64,000 nucleotides of DNA. It comes from Ypsolopha sequella (Eukaryota > Arthropoda > Insecta > Lepidoptera > Ypsolophidae). This document shows, piece after piece, positions 47,101 to 55,900 of this stretch. Location of the stretch: NCBI GenBank assembly GCA_934047225.1, contig OW203983.1, forward strand, positions 43,024,310-43,088,309, given 5' to 3'. Under the pieces are notes generated by a model. The model saw nothing but the letters and a program-made list of their open reading frames with translations. It did no database searches and had not been told where the DNA came from. The position numbers and the translations under genes were made by a program. Positions within the stretch are counted from its first letter, which is position 1. Each line of letters starts with the position of its first letter.

Positions 47101-49178
47101 TGCAAATTTAATATTTATATTTCTATCATTCATGTCCTATTTTTAATAATCAAATTATCTCAATCTTCATAACATAATTATGCACTATATAGGTACTTGT
47201 TATGATTTGTTGCTTTTACTGATTTTCAGTGCGAGTTTAAAGTATTTAAAGAGATGTTTAATTGTTTTGTGCTAGTGTACGAAACCAAAATCCCTGCTTA
47301 CCAGAATATTTATCGAAAATTCAGTTTAATGGTGTAGGATCATTTGTAGTTTATAATCGAGTATTTCTTGTTCTAGGGCTGACACTGAAACTATCGGAGC
47401 TTGCAGCACAAGGCGACTCACTCGCTCAGCATATATTTGCGGATGCTGGCAGCGCCCTCGCGTCTCATGCAGCGGCGTTGTCCAGGCGATGCGATGTCCC
47501 CGCGCTGAGGGTCGTTTGTGTCGGATCTGTGTGGAAGAGCTGGGACCTGATGAAACCTGGCTTCTTAAGGGAACTTGTGCAAAGACGAGTACGTTTAATT
47601 TATTTTTAAGTCGGGAGGAAACCGCACTGGTTCCTTCTTTTTCACCTCTTTTTTGGAATAATAGATTTCAAACTTATAATTTATTCGTATAATAAAAGTA
47701 TTGAACCCGGTGTGTCTGTACATTGAAGAAAAGTAAAAAATTTAGAAAGGGGGTGACAAAAATGAGTAATAGTACACAAATCAGCGAATTTTATAATTCT
47801 TTTCTGTCTGTCTGTTTGTTTGGCCGCGCACATCTCCGAAACTACTGAACGGATTTTATGTAGTTTTCACAGGTGGACGGAGCTTAATTTGTATTAGAAT
47901 GTAGGCTTTGTTTTACAAAAATCGGGCATTGGAGATTCTTAAAATATATATTTTTTTGTTAGTGAAAATTACTGCATTGCTTAGAACGCTACGATGATGT
48001 ACCTAATACTAAATAGATGTTACCGTAAATTTATATTATTTAGATATTGTAGGTATACAATTCCTAGGAAATTTATAAAATGCCAAGCTGATTTATCTAC
48101 TTGTTTATTTTATTTTTGATCGGCCTTCTGTTTTGGTCTGTTCGGCCTAATTAAGCTTGGCATTTTATAAATTTTCTAGGAATTATATTAAATTCCTATT
48201 TTTTTTATTCTAAATAATTTATTTATTTACCTTGCCGGTAACATATCTATTAAGTATTACATTATCGTAATGTTTTAAGTAATTCCGTAATTCCGGGATT
48301 TTTGCTACCAAAATAATGTTCTAAGAAGCCAACTTCTTACCTACACCTACAAACTTTCTCAGTTTTTCCAACTTTAGGTATATATCGATCCGAATATCCT
48401 ATCCCTGCTTATTATCCAACTTAAAAACTGGGATACTTTTTATTGCGGGATTCCCCAGGGATTACTCTCCGGCTGCATTATCTTCTTTCACGCGGACGAA
48501 GTCGCGGGCAACAGTTAGTTTTTAAATAAAACAAAACTTTTGAGTAATAAAACCGACCAAGTGCGAGTCAGACTCGCGCACGAAGCGTTCCATACCATTA
48601 TGTATAAAAACGGCAAAAAAAAACATGTCTGTTCTATGGGAGTCCCCTTAATATTTATTTTATTCTGTTTTTTAGTATTTGTTGTTATAGCGGCAACAGA
48701 AATACATCATCTGTGAAAATTTCAACTATCCAACTATCACGGTTCATGAGATACAGCCTGGTGACAGACGGACAGACAGACGGACAGCGGAGTCTTAGTA
48801 ATAGGGTCCCGTTGGTTACCCTTTGGGTACGGAACCCTAAAAAATTACCATTATCATTCGTACATGCAAACATATTTAATTTTTCGTAGAAATAGGTTTT
48901 GCTGCACTTATTTAATTTTTAAACCTTTGAATATGTTTTAGGTAACAACGAATCTTGAGCTGGTTCGACTTCGAGTATCAAGTGCAATGGGGGCAGCATG
49001 GCTGGCTGCTAAACTGATCAACTATGATTTACCACGTGATGATTCAGCATATTTTGAAATATTTTACACGTATCAACATGATGAACATGTCAACTGTGAA
49101 CACAAAGTCCTTAATGGAAACGAAAATTTAAACAGTACCGTGAAGGTGAAAGGTATTCAAGGGTGTGGCTGTAATTAA
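38116..49178 (+). CDS. Nagk: N-acetyl-D-glucosamine kinase, complete, seven exons
   Basis: Phosphorylates N-acetylglucosamine to its 6-phosphate in cytosolic amino-sugar salvage (known for the family). Exons 38116-38138, 43668-43851, 43926-44088, 46472-46558, 46896-47072, 47377-47588 and 48942-49178 join with consistent phases to 1083 nt, 360 residues, close to the usual roughly 345. Visible motifs: N-terminal GGVEGGATHS phosphate-binding loop, NHWSLG sugar-site segment, catalytic Asp near residue 105 in ASDTNGSLATA, GTGSNC (124-129), HGCGGWGHLLGDEG, AYWIAHRAV, VCVGSVWKSW, and SSAMGAAWLAAK. All match the ASKHA kinase family, with no frame break. The first coding exon was placed by motif and phase because it is only 23 nt. 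Introns are full of MITEs. Exon 4's end is followed by a 36-bp partial duplicate. Confidence 0.95.
38471..38812. mobile_element. 342-bp fold-back MITE in NAGK intron 1
   Basis: Arms of about 110 bases: 'tctccgtatttgtaacaaaa' ... 'cttattgttaaaagtttgct' on the left against 'agcaaacttttaacaataag' ... 'ttttgttacaaattcggaga' on the right. AT-rich and non-coding. Confidence 0.75.
39408..39572 (-). mobile_element. SINE body, partial
   Basis: Contains 'cccgagtgggtgtcagaagt' and 'gtttccgagtctggac', a diverged inverted copy of the 15045-15290 tail. Confidence 0.45.
39600..40618. repeat. ~70-bp minisatellite with a duplicated 135-bp spacer
   Basis: Units carry 'tgtcccgctgtccccagcga', 'gagcaaaaat' and 'tataaatatacctatatatt'. 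After four units comes a roughly 135-bp non-repeat block (39908-40043), then about six more units, then a second copy of the same block (40484-40617). This is a higher-order structure. It lies in NAGK intron 1. Confidence 0.85.
40619..41471. other. NAGK intron 1, no feature except a (TA)n run
   Basis: A short (ta)n microsatellite occurs at 41338-41358. No exon in frame. Confidence 0.5.
41472..41689. mobile_element. Palindromic MITE with ~97-bp arms
   Basis: 'ggtacctatgttgataaaat' ... 'aaaccgatcaattg' pairs with 'caattggtcggtttt' ... 'attttatcaaaataggtac'. Non-coding. Confidence 0.7.
41722..41997. mobile_element. Palindromic MITE with ~65-bp arms
   Basis: 'ggtctgtctcaaaaatttaa' and 'actgcatattatgtgccata' on the left pair with 'cgcacataatatgcagt' and 'aattttcgagatagacc' on the right. 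Distantly related to 5990-6180. Confidence 0.7.
43040..43096 (+). repeat. Non-LTR element 3' end with (ATTCT)n tail
   Basis: 'gcaaataaagacttattcta' leads into seven or so ATTCT units, the usual tail of a lepidopteran LINE (recall). The body upstream is not recognisable. Confidence 0.5.
43150..43574 (-). mobile_element. TTAA-flanked ~424-bp element, copy 4
   Basis: Starts TTAAGGCGATATGTAAAAG and ends GTAGTGCCTTAA with TTAA at both ends. Intact, and serves as the empty-site reference for the nested copy at 31524-32181. It ends about 90 bases before NAGK exon 2. Confidence 0.8.
43668..43851 (+). CDS. Nagk: NAGK exon 2
   Basis: Acceptor 'attctttag', donor 'gtaggt'. Encodes GATHSNLVICDEKG, the conserved GTNHWSLG sugar-binding segment and a helix ending KPLDAL. 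Phase 2 in, phase 0 out. Confidence 0.95.
43926..44088 (+). CDS. Nagk: NAGK exon 3
   Basis: Acceptor 'catctccag', donor 'gtaatc'. Encodes GLTLSGCEQE through ASDTNGSLATASPHGGMVLIA. It holds the predicted catalytic Asp. The intron upstream is only 74 nt. Confidence 0.95.
44089..45290. other. NAGK intron 3, left part
   Basis: Starts with a (ct)n run at 44097-44111. Otherwise no exon or paired repeat ends that I can support. Confidence 0.5.
45290..46460 (-). pseudogene. Non-LTR retrotransposon reverse transcriptase remnant
   Basis: On the minus strand, pieces in order read KAFDLASQNTQ (46400s), a MITE interruption, LFKSYLSNRIQKVEINGVKS, VPYLVKGLSEI-like text and DDTSLIFKV, then ELVKETKFLSITINSHLQWG and LVYFSYFQSIIPNGLLLWGS. 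This is the order of RT palm, 'DD' segment and thumb of CR1/jockey-like elements. Stops and frameshifts break it. Related 3' pieces lie at 53385-53570 and 62780-63870. Confidence 0.7.
46195..46321. mobile_element. MITE inserted in the RT remnant
   Basis: 'agggcctgtttcaccacttc' and 'cagataagtg' are mirrored by 'cacttatctggaagtggtga' and 'aacaggccct', flanked by TAA on both sides. RT-derived sequence continues on both sides, so it entered after the retroelement. Confidence 0.75.
46472..46558 (+). CDS. Nagk: NAGK exon 4
   Basis: Acceptor 'tttttttag', donor 'gtatgt'. Encodes GTGSNCFLLINGEQHG, then CGGWGHLLGDEGG, the ATP-binding heart of the enzyme. Phase 1 in and out. Confidence 0.95.
46534..46594. 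repeat. 36-bp tandem duplication of NAGK exon 4 end
   Basis: 'catttactcggagatgaggg' occurs at 46534 (exon) and again at 46570 (intron). The second copy ends 'ctgtgataat' where the first has the 'gtatgt' donor, so only the first donor is usable. Confidence 0.85.
46720..46850 (-). repeat. 'gttccg' family fragment
   Basis: 'ggataaacggacagacggac' and 'gactaccgaaccctaaaa' mark the end of a family member in NAGK intron 4. Confidence 0.5.
46896..47072 (+). CDS. Nagk: NAGK exon 5
   Basis: Acceptor 'attttttctag', donor 'gtaagt'. Encodes AYWIAHRAVKTIFDEVDGLR to HFDKSFFAG. Phase 1 both ends. Confidence 0.95.
47377..47588 (+). CDS. Nagk: NAGK exon 6
   Basis: Acceptor 'cttgttctag', donor 'gtacgt'. Encodes LTLKLSELAAQGDSLAQHIF and VCVGSVWKSWDLMKPGFLRE. 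Phase 1 in, 0 out. Confidence 0.95.
47760..48535. repeat. Dispersed repeat ending 'cgcggacgaagtcgcgggc'
   Basis: Opens with 'tttctgtctgtctgtttgtt' and 'catctccgaaactactgaac', and closes with 'tttcacgcggacgaagtcgc', phrases found across lepidopteran genomes (recall). A MITE is inserted within it. Confidence 0.5.
48059..48184. mobile_element. 126-bp MITE
   Basis: 'aattcctaggaaatttataa' and 'aatgccaagct' mirrored by 'agcttggcatt' and 'ttataaattttctaggaatt'. Confidence 0.7.
48549..48840 (-). repeat. 'gttccgtaccc' family, compact full-length copy
   Basis: Starts 'aaccgaccaagtgcgagtca' and ends 'ggttaccctttgggtacgga' and 'accctaaaa'. A good reference for the fragments elsewhere in the window (12555, 22820, 33862, 51060). 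Confidence 0.6.
48942..49178 (+). CDS. Nagk: NAGK exon 7 and stop
   Basis: Acceptor 'tatgttttag'. Encodes VTTNLELVRLRVSSAMGAAW, then LAAKLINYDLP and a less conserved tail ending GIQGCGCN with TAA at 49176-49178. Confidence 0.93.
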   Translation, partial: VTTNLELVRLRVSSAMGAAWLAAKLINYDLPRDDSAYFEIFYTYQHDEHVNCEHKVLNGNENLNSTVKVKGIQGCGCN

Positions 49179-49206
49179 TGGATAAATTAGAGTTTAGAGC
49201 GGTTTT

Positions 49207-49640
49207 GTGAAAAACCCGCCTTTTTCTAATTAATTCCATTGGTTTCTGTTAAGTTAGAATTTGAAAGTTTAATTTTAAAATTATAATTTTTAGAAGCTTA
49301 TAGAAAATGTTGCTATTTTATTTTATTTTATTTTATTTAAATGGTACAGTAACAAATTACAAACAAAACATTCACATAACATTTTGACAATCGAATAACA
49401 AGTAATGTTCATAATTAGATAATAACCGTACACAACATTGGAAATAACAGATATAACAATTGACAATTTAAAGATTATAATTATAACAGATATAACAATT
49501 GACAAAAATTAAATAATAAATTATGGCAGCACACACAGTACATAGGTAAGAAGGTTTTGTTGAAATAATATTGAGTAAGTACATTTTTAATATATATGAG
49601 TATTCTGTTTTGATTAATTAGAAAAAGGCGGGTTTTTCAC
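49207..49640. mobile_element. 434-bp MITE just after the NAGK stop
   Basis: 'gtgaaaaacccgcctttttc' and 'taattaa' mirrored by 'ttaattagaaaaaggcgggt' and 'ttttcac'. Starts 28 nt past the stop codon, so it probably lies in the 3' UTR. A left-truncated copy is at 56770-56882. Confidence 0.8.
49508..49520 (+). terminator. Candidate NAGK poly(A) signals inside the MITE
   Basis: ATTAAA (49508-49513) and AATAAA (49515-49520). AATAAA here is the first canonical hexamer that I find downstream of the stop. Confidence 0.4.
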
Positions 49641-49703
49641 AATCCGGCTGCTAAACGAGTCTTAAGCTTAAATTTATACAAAGAAATTAAAAACACAATT
49701 GTA

Positions 49704-49812
49704 TCGATTCGGACTAACCTTATTTTAAGCGCCCTGTCTTTTTCTTTCTTTATCAAAAAGACAAAGACAGAATGCTTAAATTAAGTTTAGTCCTGTCAAA
49801 TAAGTTAAGTCT
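49704..49812. mobile_element. ~155-bp palindromic MITE, copy 4, partial
   Basis: Contains 'ggactaaccttattttaagc' and 'gtttagtcctgtcaaataag'; the outermost arm is missing. Confidence 0.6.
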
Positions 49813-51245
49813 GGATTTATCATCTAAGAAGCTGCCGGGATGGTTTTTCTAACCAACCAGTGAAATAATATTGAAAAATAAATATTATCGACCATAACAG
49901 AGAGGTAGAAGAAAATAAAAATATTTTTATATTAGAAGCTGTAACAATACATATTAAGCTAAATTTAAATTTTCATTAATTGAAAAAATATATATACCAT
50001 ACTTAAAGAAACGTAATTCAGACACGGAAGGATTTTGAAAACTTCAAACTGTCTGAGAATGAGAACTTTTGCCATTGAAAACTATTAGATTTAACAAACT
50101 GTAAGTACTGTAATTCTGTAACTATCAGGAATTTCAATATTTATATAGATATTTATTCACTCCAACGAAGTTTCGAAGTACTTATACGTTGGAAGAGCTT
50201 ATGACTAAAGTCTAATAAATGTTCCTAAAGGACTTTTTATATCAATATTGAGTTAAAATTGCTTTATTATTTCTTCTCTACGCCCCTTGCTTAGAAGGAC
50301 GCCACGATATAAGTCCGTTTGTCTTCGTTCTTATTTCAAAGGAATAAAGTACAAAATCCATTAATCCGCGGGACTGCAGAAAGTTTCGTCAGAAATTTCA
50401 TACAATCTGATTGCAGTAATTTATTGTGAACATTGAGATCTGATTAGATATTGTTTTGAATCAAATTCAAGTTTTTTTTTTCTTTAGATTAAGGTTAAGT
50501 ATATAGTTGGTCACATTTTCTAAGGATTTATTTTTGATAATATTAAGTTCCTAAACTTCGTTTATGTATAAAATAGAGTAGCTATGAACTAAATAGTAGA
50601 ATAGTCGTTTAGAAAATAATTGACAGATTTAATATTGTAATAAATACTGTCATTATCGTATGCAACGCCCTTTTAAAATGTAAATATAAGGCACTTGATT
50701 TGTTTATGATGTTATCATATCATTTGAATATAAGATTAAACTTTATTATTGCGCATAACTGTGTATGAATTATATAGGTATATAATTCGGAGTATCCTTT
50801 AGCCCGCAGTTTAAACAACTATATATACATACATACAGAATGTTTGCACTCTTATTAAGACTCTATGTAAATAAAATAGAGCTATTTTTTCTGTGTATTT
50901 CATGAAATATTTACATAAAAATTGTAATACATTACTGGTATATGCATTTTGACTTTATAATCTAGAGTTTCCATTTTGGAAAACATGTTTGGATACATTT
51001 TCCTCGATAAAAATAATTATTGAAATGGCATCTTGTTGTTGTTATTTACCATGATATTGTTTAGAGTTCAGTGCCCGTATTGTGTGGTGGTACGGACGGA
51101 TGGAAACCTTTGTGCGCGAGTCCGACTCGCACTTGCCTTAATGATTTAAACTTCAGTGTGTTATTTTTTCGTGCTATAAAACTGGTTTTACCAGTATTTT
51201 TGTATTTACAGGAAATGTCGTAATCATATTAGATTAGTCGACGAG

Positions 51246-51556
51246 TTCGGAGAATGCATAGTTCATACAAACGGAATACCTACCAAAATCATTTTTAAAT
51301 TAGAGTGTATTTATTCCGATTGGATTAGAGAATATGTATAGGTTCCCAAATATGTATTGTATAAATTGTATAAAATTAGAATTTCTTAATATTTCTTTAA
51401 AAAATATATTTCTTTTAATCAGTGTTAAAATAGACATTAGGGAACCTAAATATTCTGTAATCCAATCGGAATAAATACATACTACCTTGAGAATGTGACT
51501 GAGTAATTTACAAATTATTTTGGTACTATTCCGTTTGTGTGAGATATGCATTTTCC
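51246..51556. mobile_element. ~310-bp palindromic MITE
   Basis: Arms: 'catacaaacggaatacctac' and 'tgtatttattccgattggat' on the left, 'atccaatcggaataaataca' and 'ggtactattccgtttgtgtg' on the right. A plus fragment of the same family sits at the right window edge (63903-64000). Confidence 0.65.
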
Positions 51557-52453
51557 GCCGGCACTCTTTAAGACTTTTGAATGCAATCAATAAAAATAAA
51601 ATATGCCAATGGAAATGTGCGGTTATGACGTCACTGAAGTTCAAATTATAGACATACATTTTTCTCATTAGTGGTGTTCCAAGACCAAACCACTATCACC
51701 GAGCAATTTTATAGTCGGATGAGCAATACGTTTCGCAAACGGTTTAAATGAAATAGTCTTCGTAGGTACTAAATTTGGTGATATTTGGAACGGACATAGA
51801 GTACAATATGTTAAAAGAAAAGTTTGGCCGGAAGACGAAAATGTTTAAATGATGGATGAGTTTTTATCTGCAGATTTATAATTATAGAGAGAACTTAATG
51901 ATAATCAAGTTTCAGACTCGTATAAAATATCAAGAAACAAATTCAACTGGCGCGGCATAAAAATATCGTTCTAGGCGAAAAAATAGGAATACCTAGTTCT
52001 CCTCTGTGATTGAGATGTGTTCAACGGTTATATAACAACACTCTTCAGTTTATGTTTTGTAATTTTTAATATAACCATGTAAACGTACAAAAATCATATC
52101 ACGTCAAGCTGCTTTTGACAGGATCAATATATTCCCGACGATTTTTGCAAAGCAAAATATTGGTCGTGTCAGTAGAAAAAGAGCAAAACGATCTGATTTT
52201 AATCTTCTACTTCATCGGACAACATAAGGCGTTTCGGAACGCTACCATAATAAAGAATATTGTACGCTTATTTTATTATTTCCTCGAAACGGTTTTTGAA
52301 TCGTTAATATTGCCAAAAAAGAAACCCGTTAGAATAAGCGATAATAACGAATTATTTTTACCACTTCCCTATTCATTGTCACGTTCGACGAATAGAATCC
52401 CAGCTAAATCAGCTCGGCCTCGCTCGCCCCTCACTTCACTTTAGTTAGTGAAG
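51557..52453. other. HtrA2 upstream region
   Basis: No exon recognised. A relatively GC-rich 'tcagctcggcctcgctcgcc' lies 30-50 bases before the start codon and may belong to the 5' UTR or core promoter (inference). Confidence 0.3.
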
Positions 52454-52912
52454 ATGTCCGCAACAAGAATTTTGTTAAGTCGCCTAATAAACCTAAAACC
52501 TATACTGAATATCAACTATAGATGTTCCTGTCGCCTTTTATCTGTATCTACTGACCATCCAAGAATAAAAGAATCTAGTAAAAGTGGTTTATTCAGTGGT
52601 GTTTTAGTTGTAGCAGCAAGCGTCATAGGTTATGTTAGTTTTCGTGAAAGTTTGTCCGCTGCGACTGTTCACAAGGACTCCTTGAAGGGTCGAAGAGAGA
52701 AAAACAACTTTATAGCTGACGTGGTCGACGTTTCAGCGCCAGCTGTGGTGTATATAGAGATAAAAGATGGAAGACGGCTAGACCTGTTCACAGGACAACC
52801 CATGACGATTTCCAATGGTTCTGGCTTTATAGTGAAAGAAGATGGGCTGATTTTAACTAACGCTCATGTAGTAGTTAACAAACCTAACGCTATAGTTACT
52901 GTAAAATTGATG
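52454..52912 (+). CDS. HtrA2: HtrA2 exon 1: presequence, TM anchor, catalytic His
   Basis: 153 codons, [15 protein letters not shown] to AIVTVKLM, donor 'gtgagt', phase 0. TNAHVV holds the catalytic His. After the hydrophobic segment comes SAATVHKD, where the mature N-terminus with an IAP-binding motif would be expected. No clear AVPS-type tetrapeptide is seen. Confidence 0.93.
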
Positions 52913-55900
52913 GTGAGTTTGTTTGAATGTTGCATAATTTATGACATTTACAACTACTTCCAATTCAGGTCAACTTAGAAGGCAGGCGTGGAGTTAGCGG
53001 CTGTGTTATAGATTATAAACACTAAGAAAAAAAGTATTATTGTCCTGAAGAGTGATGTGACCTTGTAAGTTAGTAGCGCAGTATACTCCTATGCATTCCT
53101 CCTTCTGTGGAATGAAAACTGCAACACCATTTGTGTCTTGCTTCACACTTGCGAGTTAGAATGCAGATAAGGGGGCACAGGAGGAGAAAATAGGGTCAGA
53201 GTGTCGATAAGGGGGCGTTTCTAAGTCTTTTTTCCTATAGTGCCCCCTTTTCTACACCCCAACCGAAAATAGGAGTGAGGCCTGCAGTCAGACTTGTTAG
53301 TTCTGACCAGTGATCAGAATCTGTAGAGGTATCATAAATTAGGAAATATACTAATTAATATTACACTGAATTATTATAACTCTATGCTTCTTTATTCTCT
53401 AAATAATCATTGATTTTATAGTAAGCTTTATTCAAGAGTCCCTGCTTAATATATAGTTTAAACATATCTTCTGGCAAACTAAAAACCTTTGGAAGTTTAT
53501 TGTAAAATCTTATACCAGGTCCTACGAAAGAAGTATGTACTTACTTTGGCAAGTCTGATTAAATAAATTATTTACAATATATTCATGAAAATTATATAGT
53601 CTTCGTTATTGCGACTTTAAAAAAAATTGCCTTTGACAACATGTTTCTTGCATTTGGCTGAGTAAGAGCTGCTTAAATGAGATTGTTTCTGAAACCATTA
53701 AGACAAAAGTCGAACAAGTCTTGGGAAGAAATCCTGATTTGGATGTGATCCGAAGTTATAGTATTTTACTAGAAAGAGTTTTGTTTTACATGAAGTTTTA
53801 CTTGAAAGAGGAATATAAATTAATGACCTTAAATTATTTCAGCACTGACTTGTGGTGATATAGAAAGATCGTTTATTAAATTATAAATTAAATATATTTT
53901 GCACATCAAAATACACTAAGAATAAAAATTTTTGAAAAAGTTATGGTAATCTATTTAAATTCCATAGAGCGAGTCAAGTATGTTTCAGAAAAAATTTAAC
54001 TATACCTGAAAAAACAAATAAATGTATGGATGACTGAAATGCTGTTTTTATTCGAAGTCAACAATTGCATTTTTATGTTTTAACAATATTATTAATATGG
54101 GAGTCAATATTATTCACACAATTTATTTTTAGATAATGATATGGCAACTGCATGGTTTAATTCTAAACATCAATTAATTGCAAAATAAGAAAGTTCCGGA
54201 ATTTCTGGTATTTCATAATATGCAAAATATGGTGTGGATATGACACCATGATATGACCATGAAAGTGTAGTAAAATACCCTGAGAGTCCAATAGTTGATT
54301 ATGATAATGTTAACTCTATACATTCTGCCTTCTTTTTGATACTATCCGGTGGTTGCCTTCTTGATTAGTCCAAACTCGACTATATCAAAACTACCAGCCT
54401 TGTAATTCATCACATGCTTTAAAAGTTTACTTTCTGCATTTTTAAGGATGGCAGCATACACCAGGGCTTTGTAGAGGATGTAGATATGACGTCAGATCTA
54501 GCAACACTGCGGATCCCTGTCAAAGGTCTACCCACCATGAAGCTGGGCTCTTCAGCGGACATACGACCTGGCGAGTGGGTTTGTAATACTTTGTTTGTAG
54601 GATGTAGATATGGGGTCAGATCTAGCAACACTGTGGATCCCTGTCAGAGGTCTACCTACCATGAAGCTGGGCTCGGACATACGACCGGGCGAGTGGGTTT
54701 GTATTACTTTGTAGAGGATGTAGATATGAGGTCAGATCTAGCAACATTGCGGATCTCTGGCAAAGGTCTACCCACCATGAAGCTGGGCTCTTCAGCGGAC
54801 ATACGACCGACGAGTGGGTTTGTAATACTTTGTTTGTAGAGGATGTAGATATGAGGTTAGATCTAGCAACACTGCGGATCTCTGTCAAAGGTCTACCCAC
54901 CCTGAAGCTGGGCTCTTCAGCGGACATACGACCGACGAGTGGGTTTGTAATACTTTGTTTGTAGAGGATGTAGATATGAGGTCAGATCTAGCAACATTGC
55001 GGATCTCTGTCAAAGGTCTACCCACCATGAAGCTGGGCTCTTCAGCGGATATACGACCGGGCGAGTGGGTTTGTAATACTTTGTTTGTAGAGGATGTAGA
55101 TATGAGGTCAGATCTAGCAACACTGCGGATCTCTGTCAAAGATCTACCCCTATGATGCTGGGCTCTTCAAAGGACATAGAACTTAGGAAGTAGGTTTGTA
55201 ATAGTTTGGTTGGTCATACATAACTTACACCTATAATGATGATGATATTGAGATGGATGCCTGCTAGGCTCAGGTAGATAGTTGGCTCTCCAATTGGTGC
55301 TATTCCATCTAGTTCCCATTGCTTGAGCTTTGATATCTTAATGTGAACCTTATTTAGCCTTAATGTTCTTTTAACTCAGAGGACTTGCTTGACTTGCTGC
55401 CTTAACATGTTGAACAGAAAATGTTCTGCAAATAATAGAATTTCAATATTTATAGTGGCCCATAATACTAAGTAATAATTGACTATGTTACGTAACAGAT
55501 TTTATCAAACACAGCTCAAAATGTAAATTTTAAAAAGAAAATACAAGAAAGTGAAATGTAATTTTCGGGATATGGACTTTTTAAATCATTATCCCCGTAT
55601 ACAGATCAAATTGTAGACACTTTATACATACGGCTTAGGCGACGAATGCCTAATTAGCAAAAGAGTAACGGCAAAAAAAACGACCAGTTTCCAAAATATT
55701 CAAATCTGAAAATGTCCAATTCTAGAAATAACTAATTCTACGAAAAGCCTGTTCTTTAAATGAATAGATCTGAAAATGACTGATTCTCAAATTGAATAAC
55801 TTTTCGCAGTATCATAAAAAACTGCAGAAATAACCATTACAAATCATTTATGATCCATATTTTTTTTAAAGTAGCGTTTTTTTTTACCTTATCATGTCCC

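Noticed and set aside
54486..54839. 117-codon continuous frame across the exon 2 array
   Set aside because: It crosses donor sites and arises from tandem exon copies; the real gene uses only copy 1 as an exon as far as the sequence shows.
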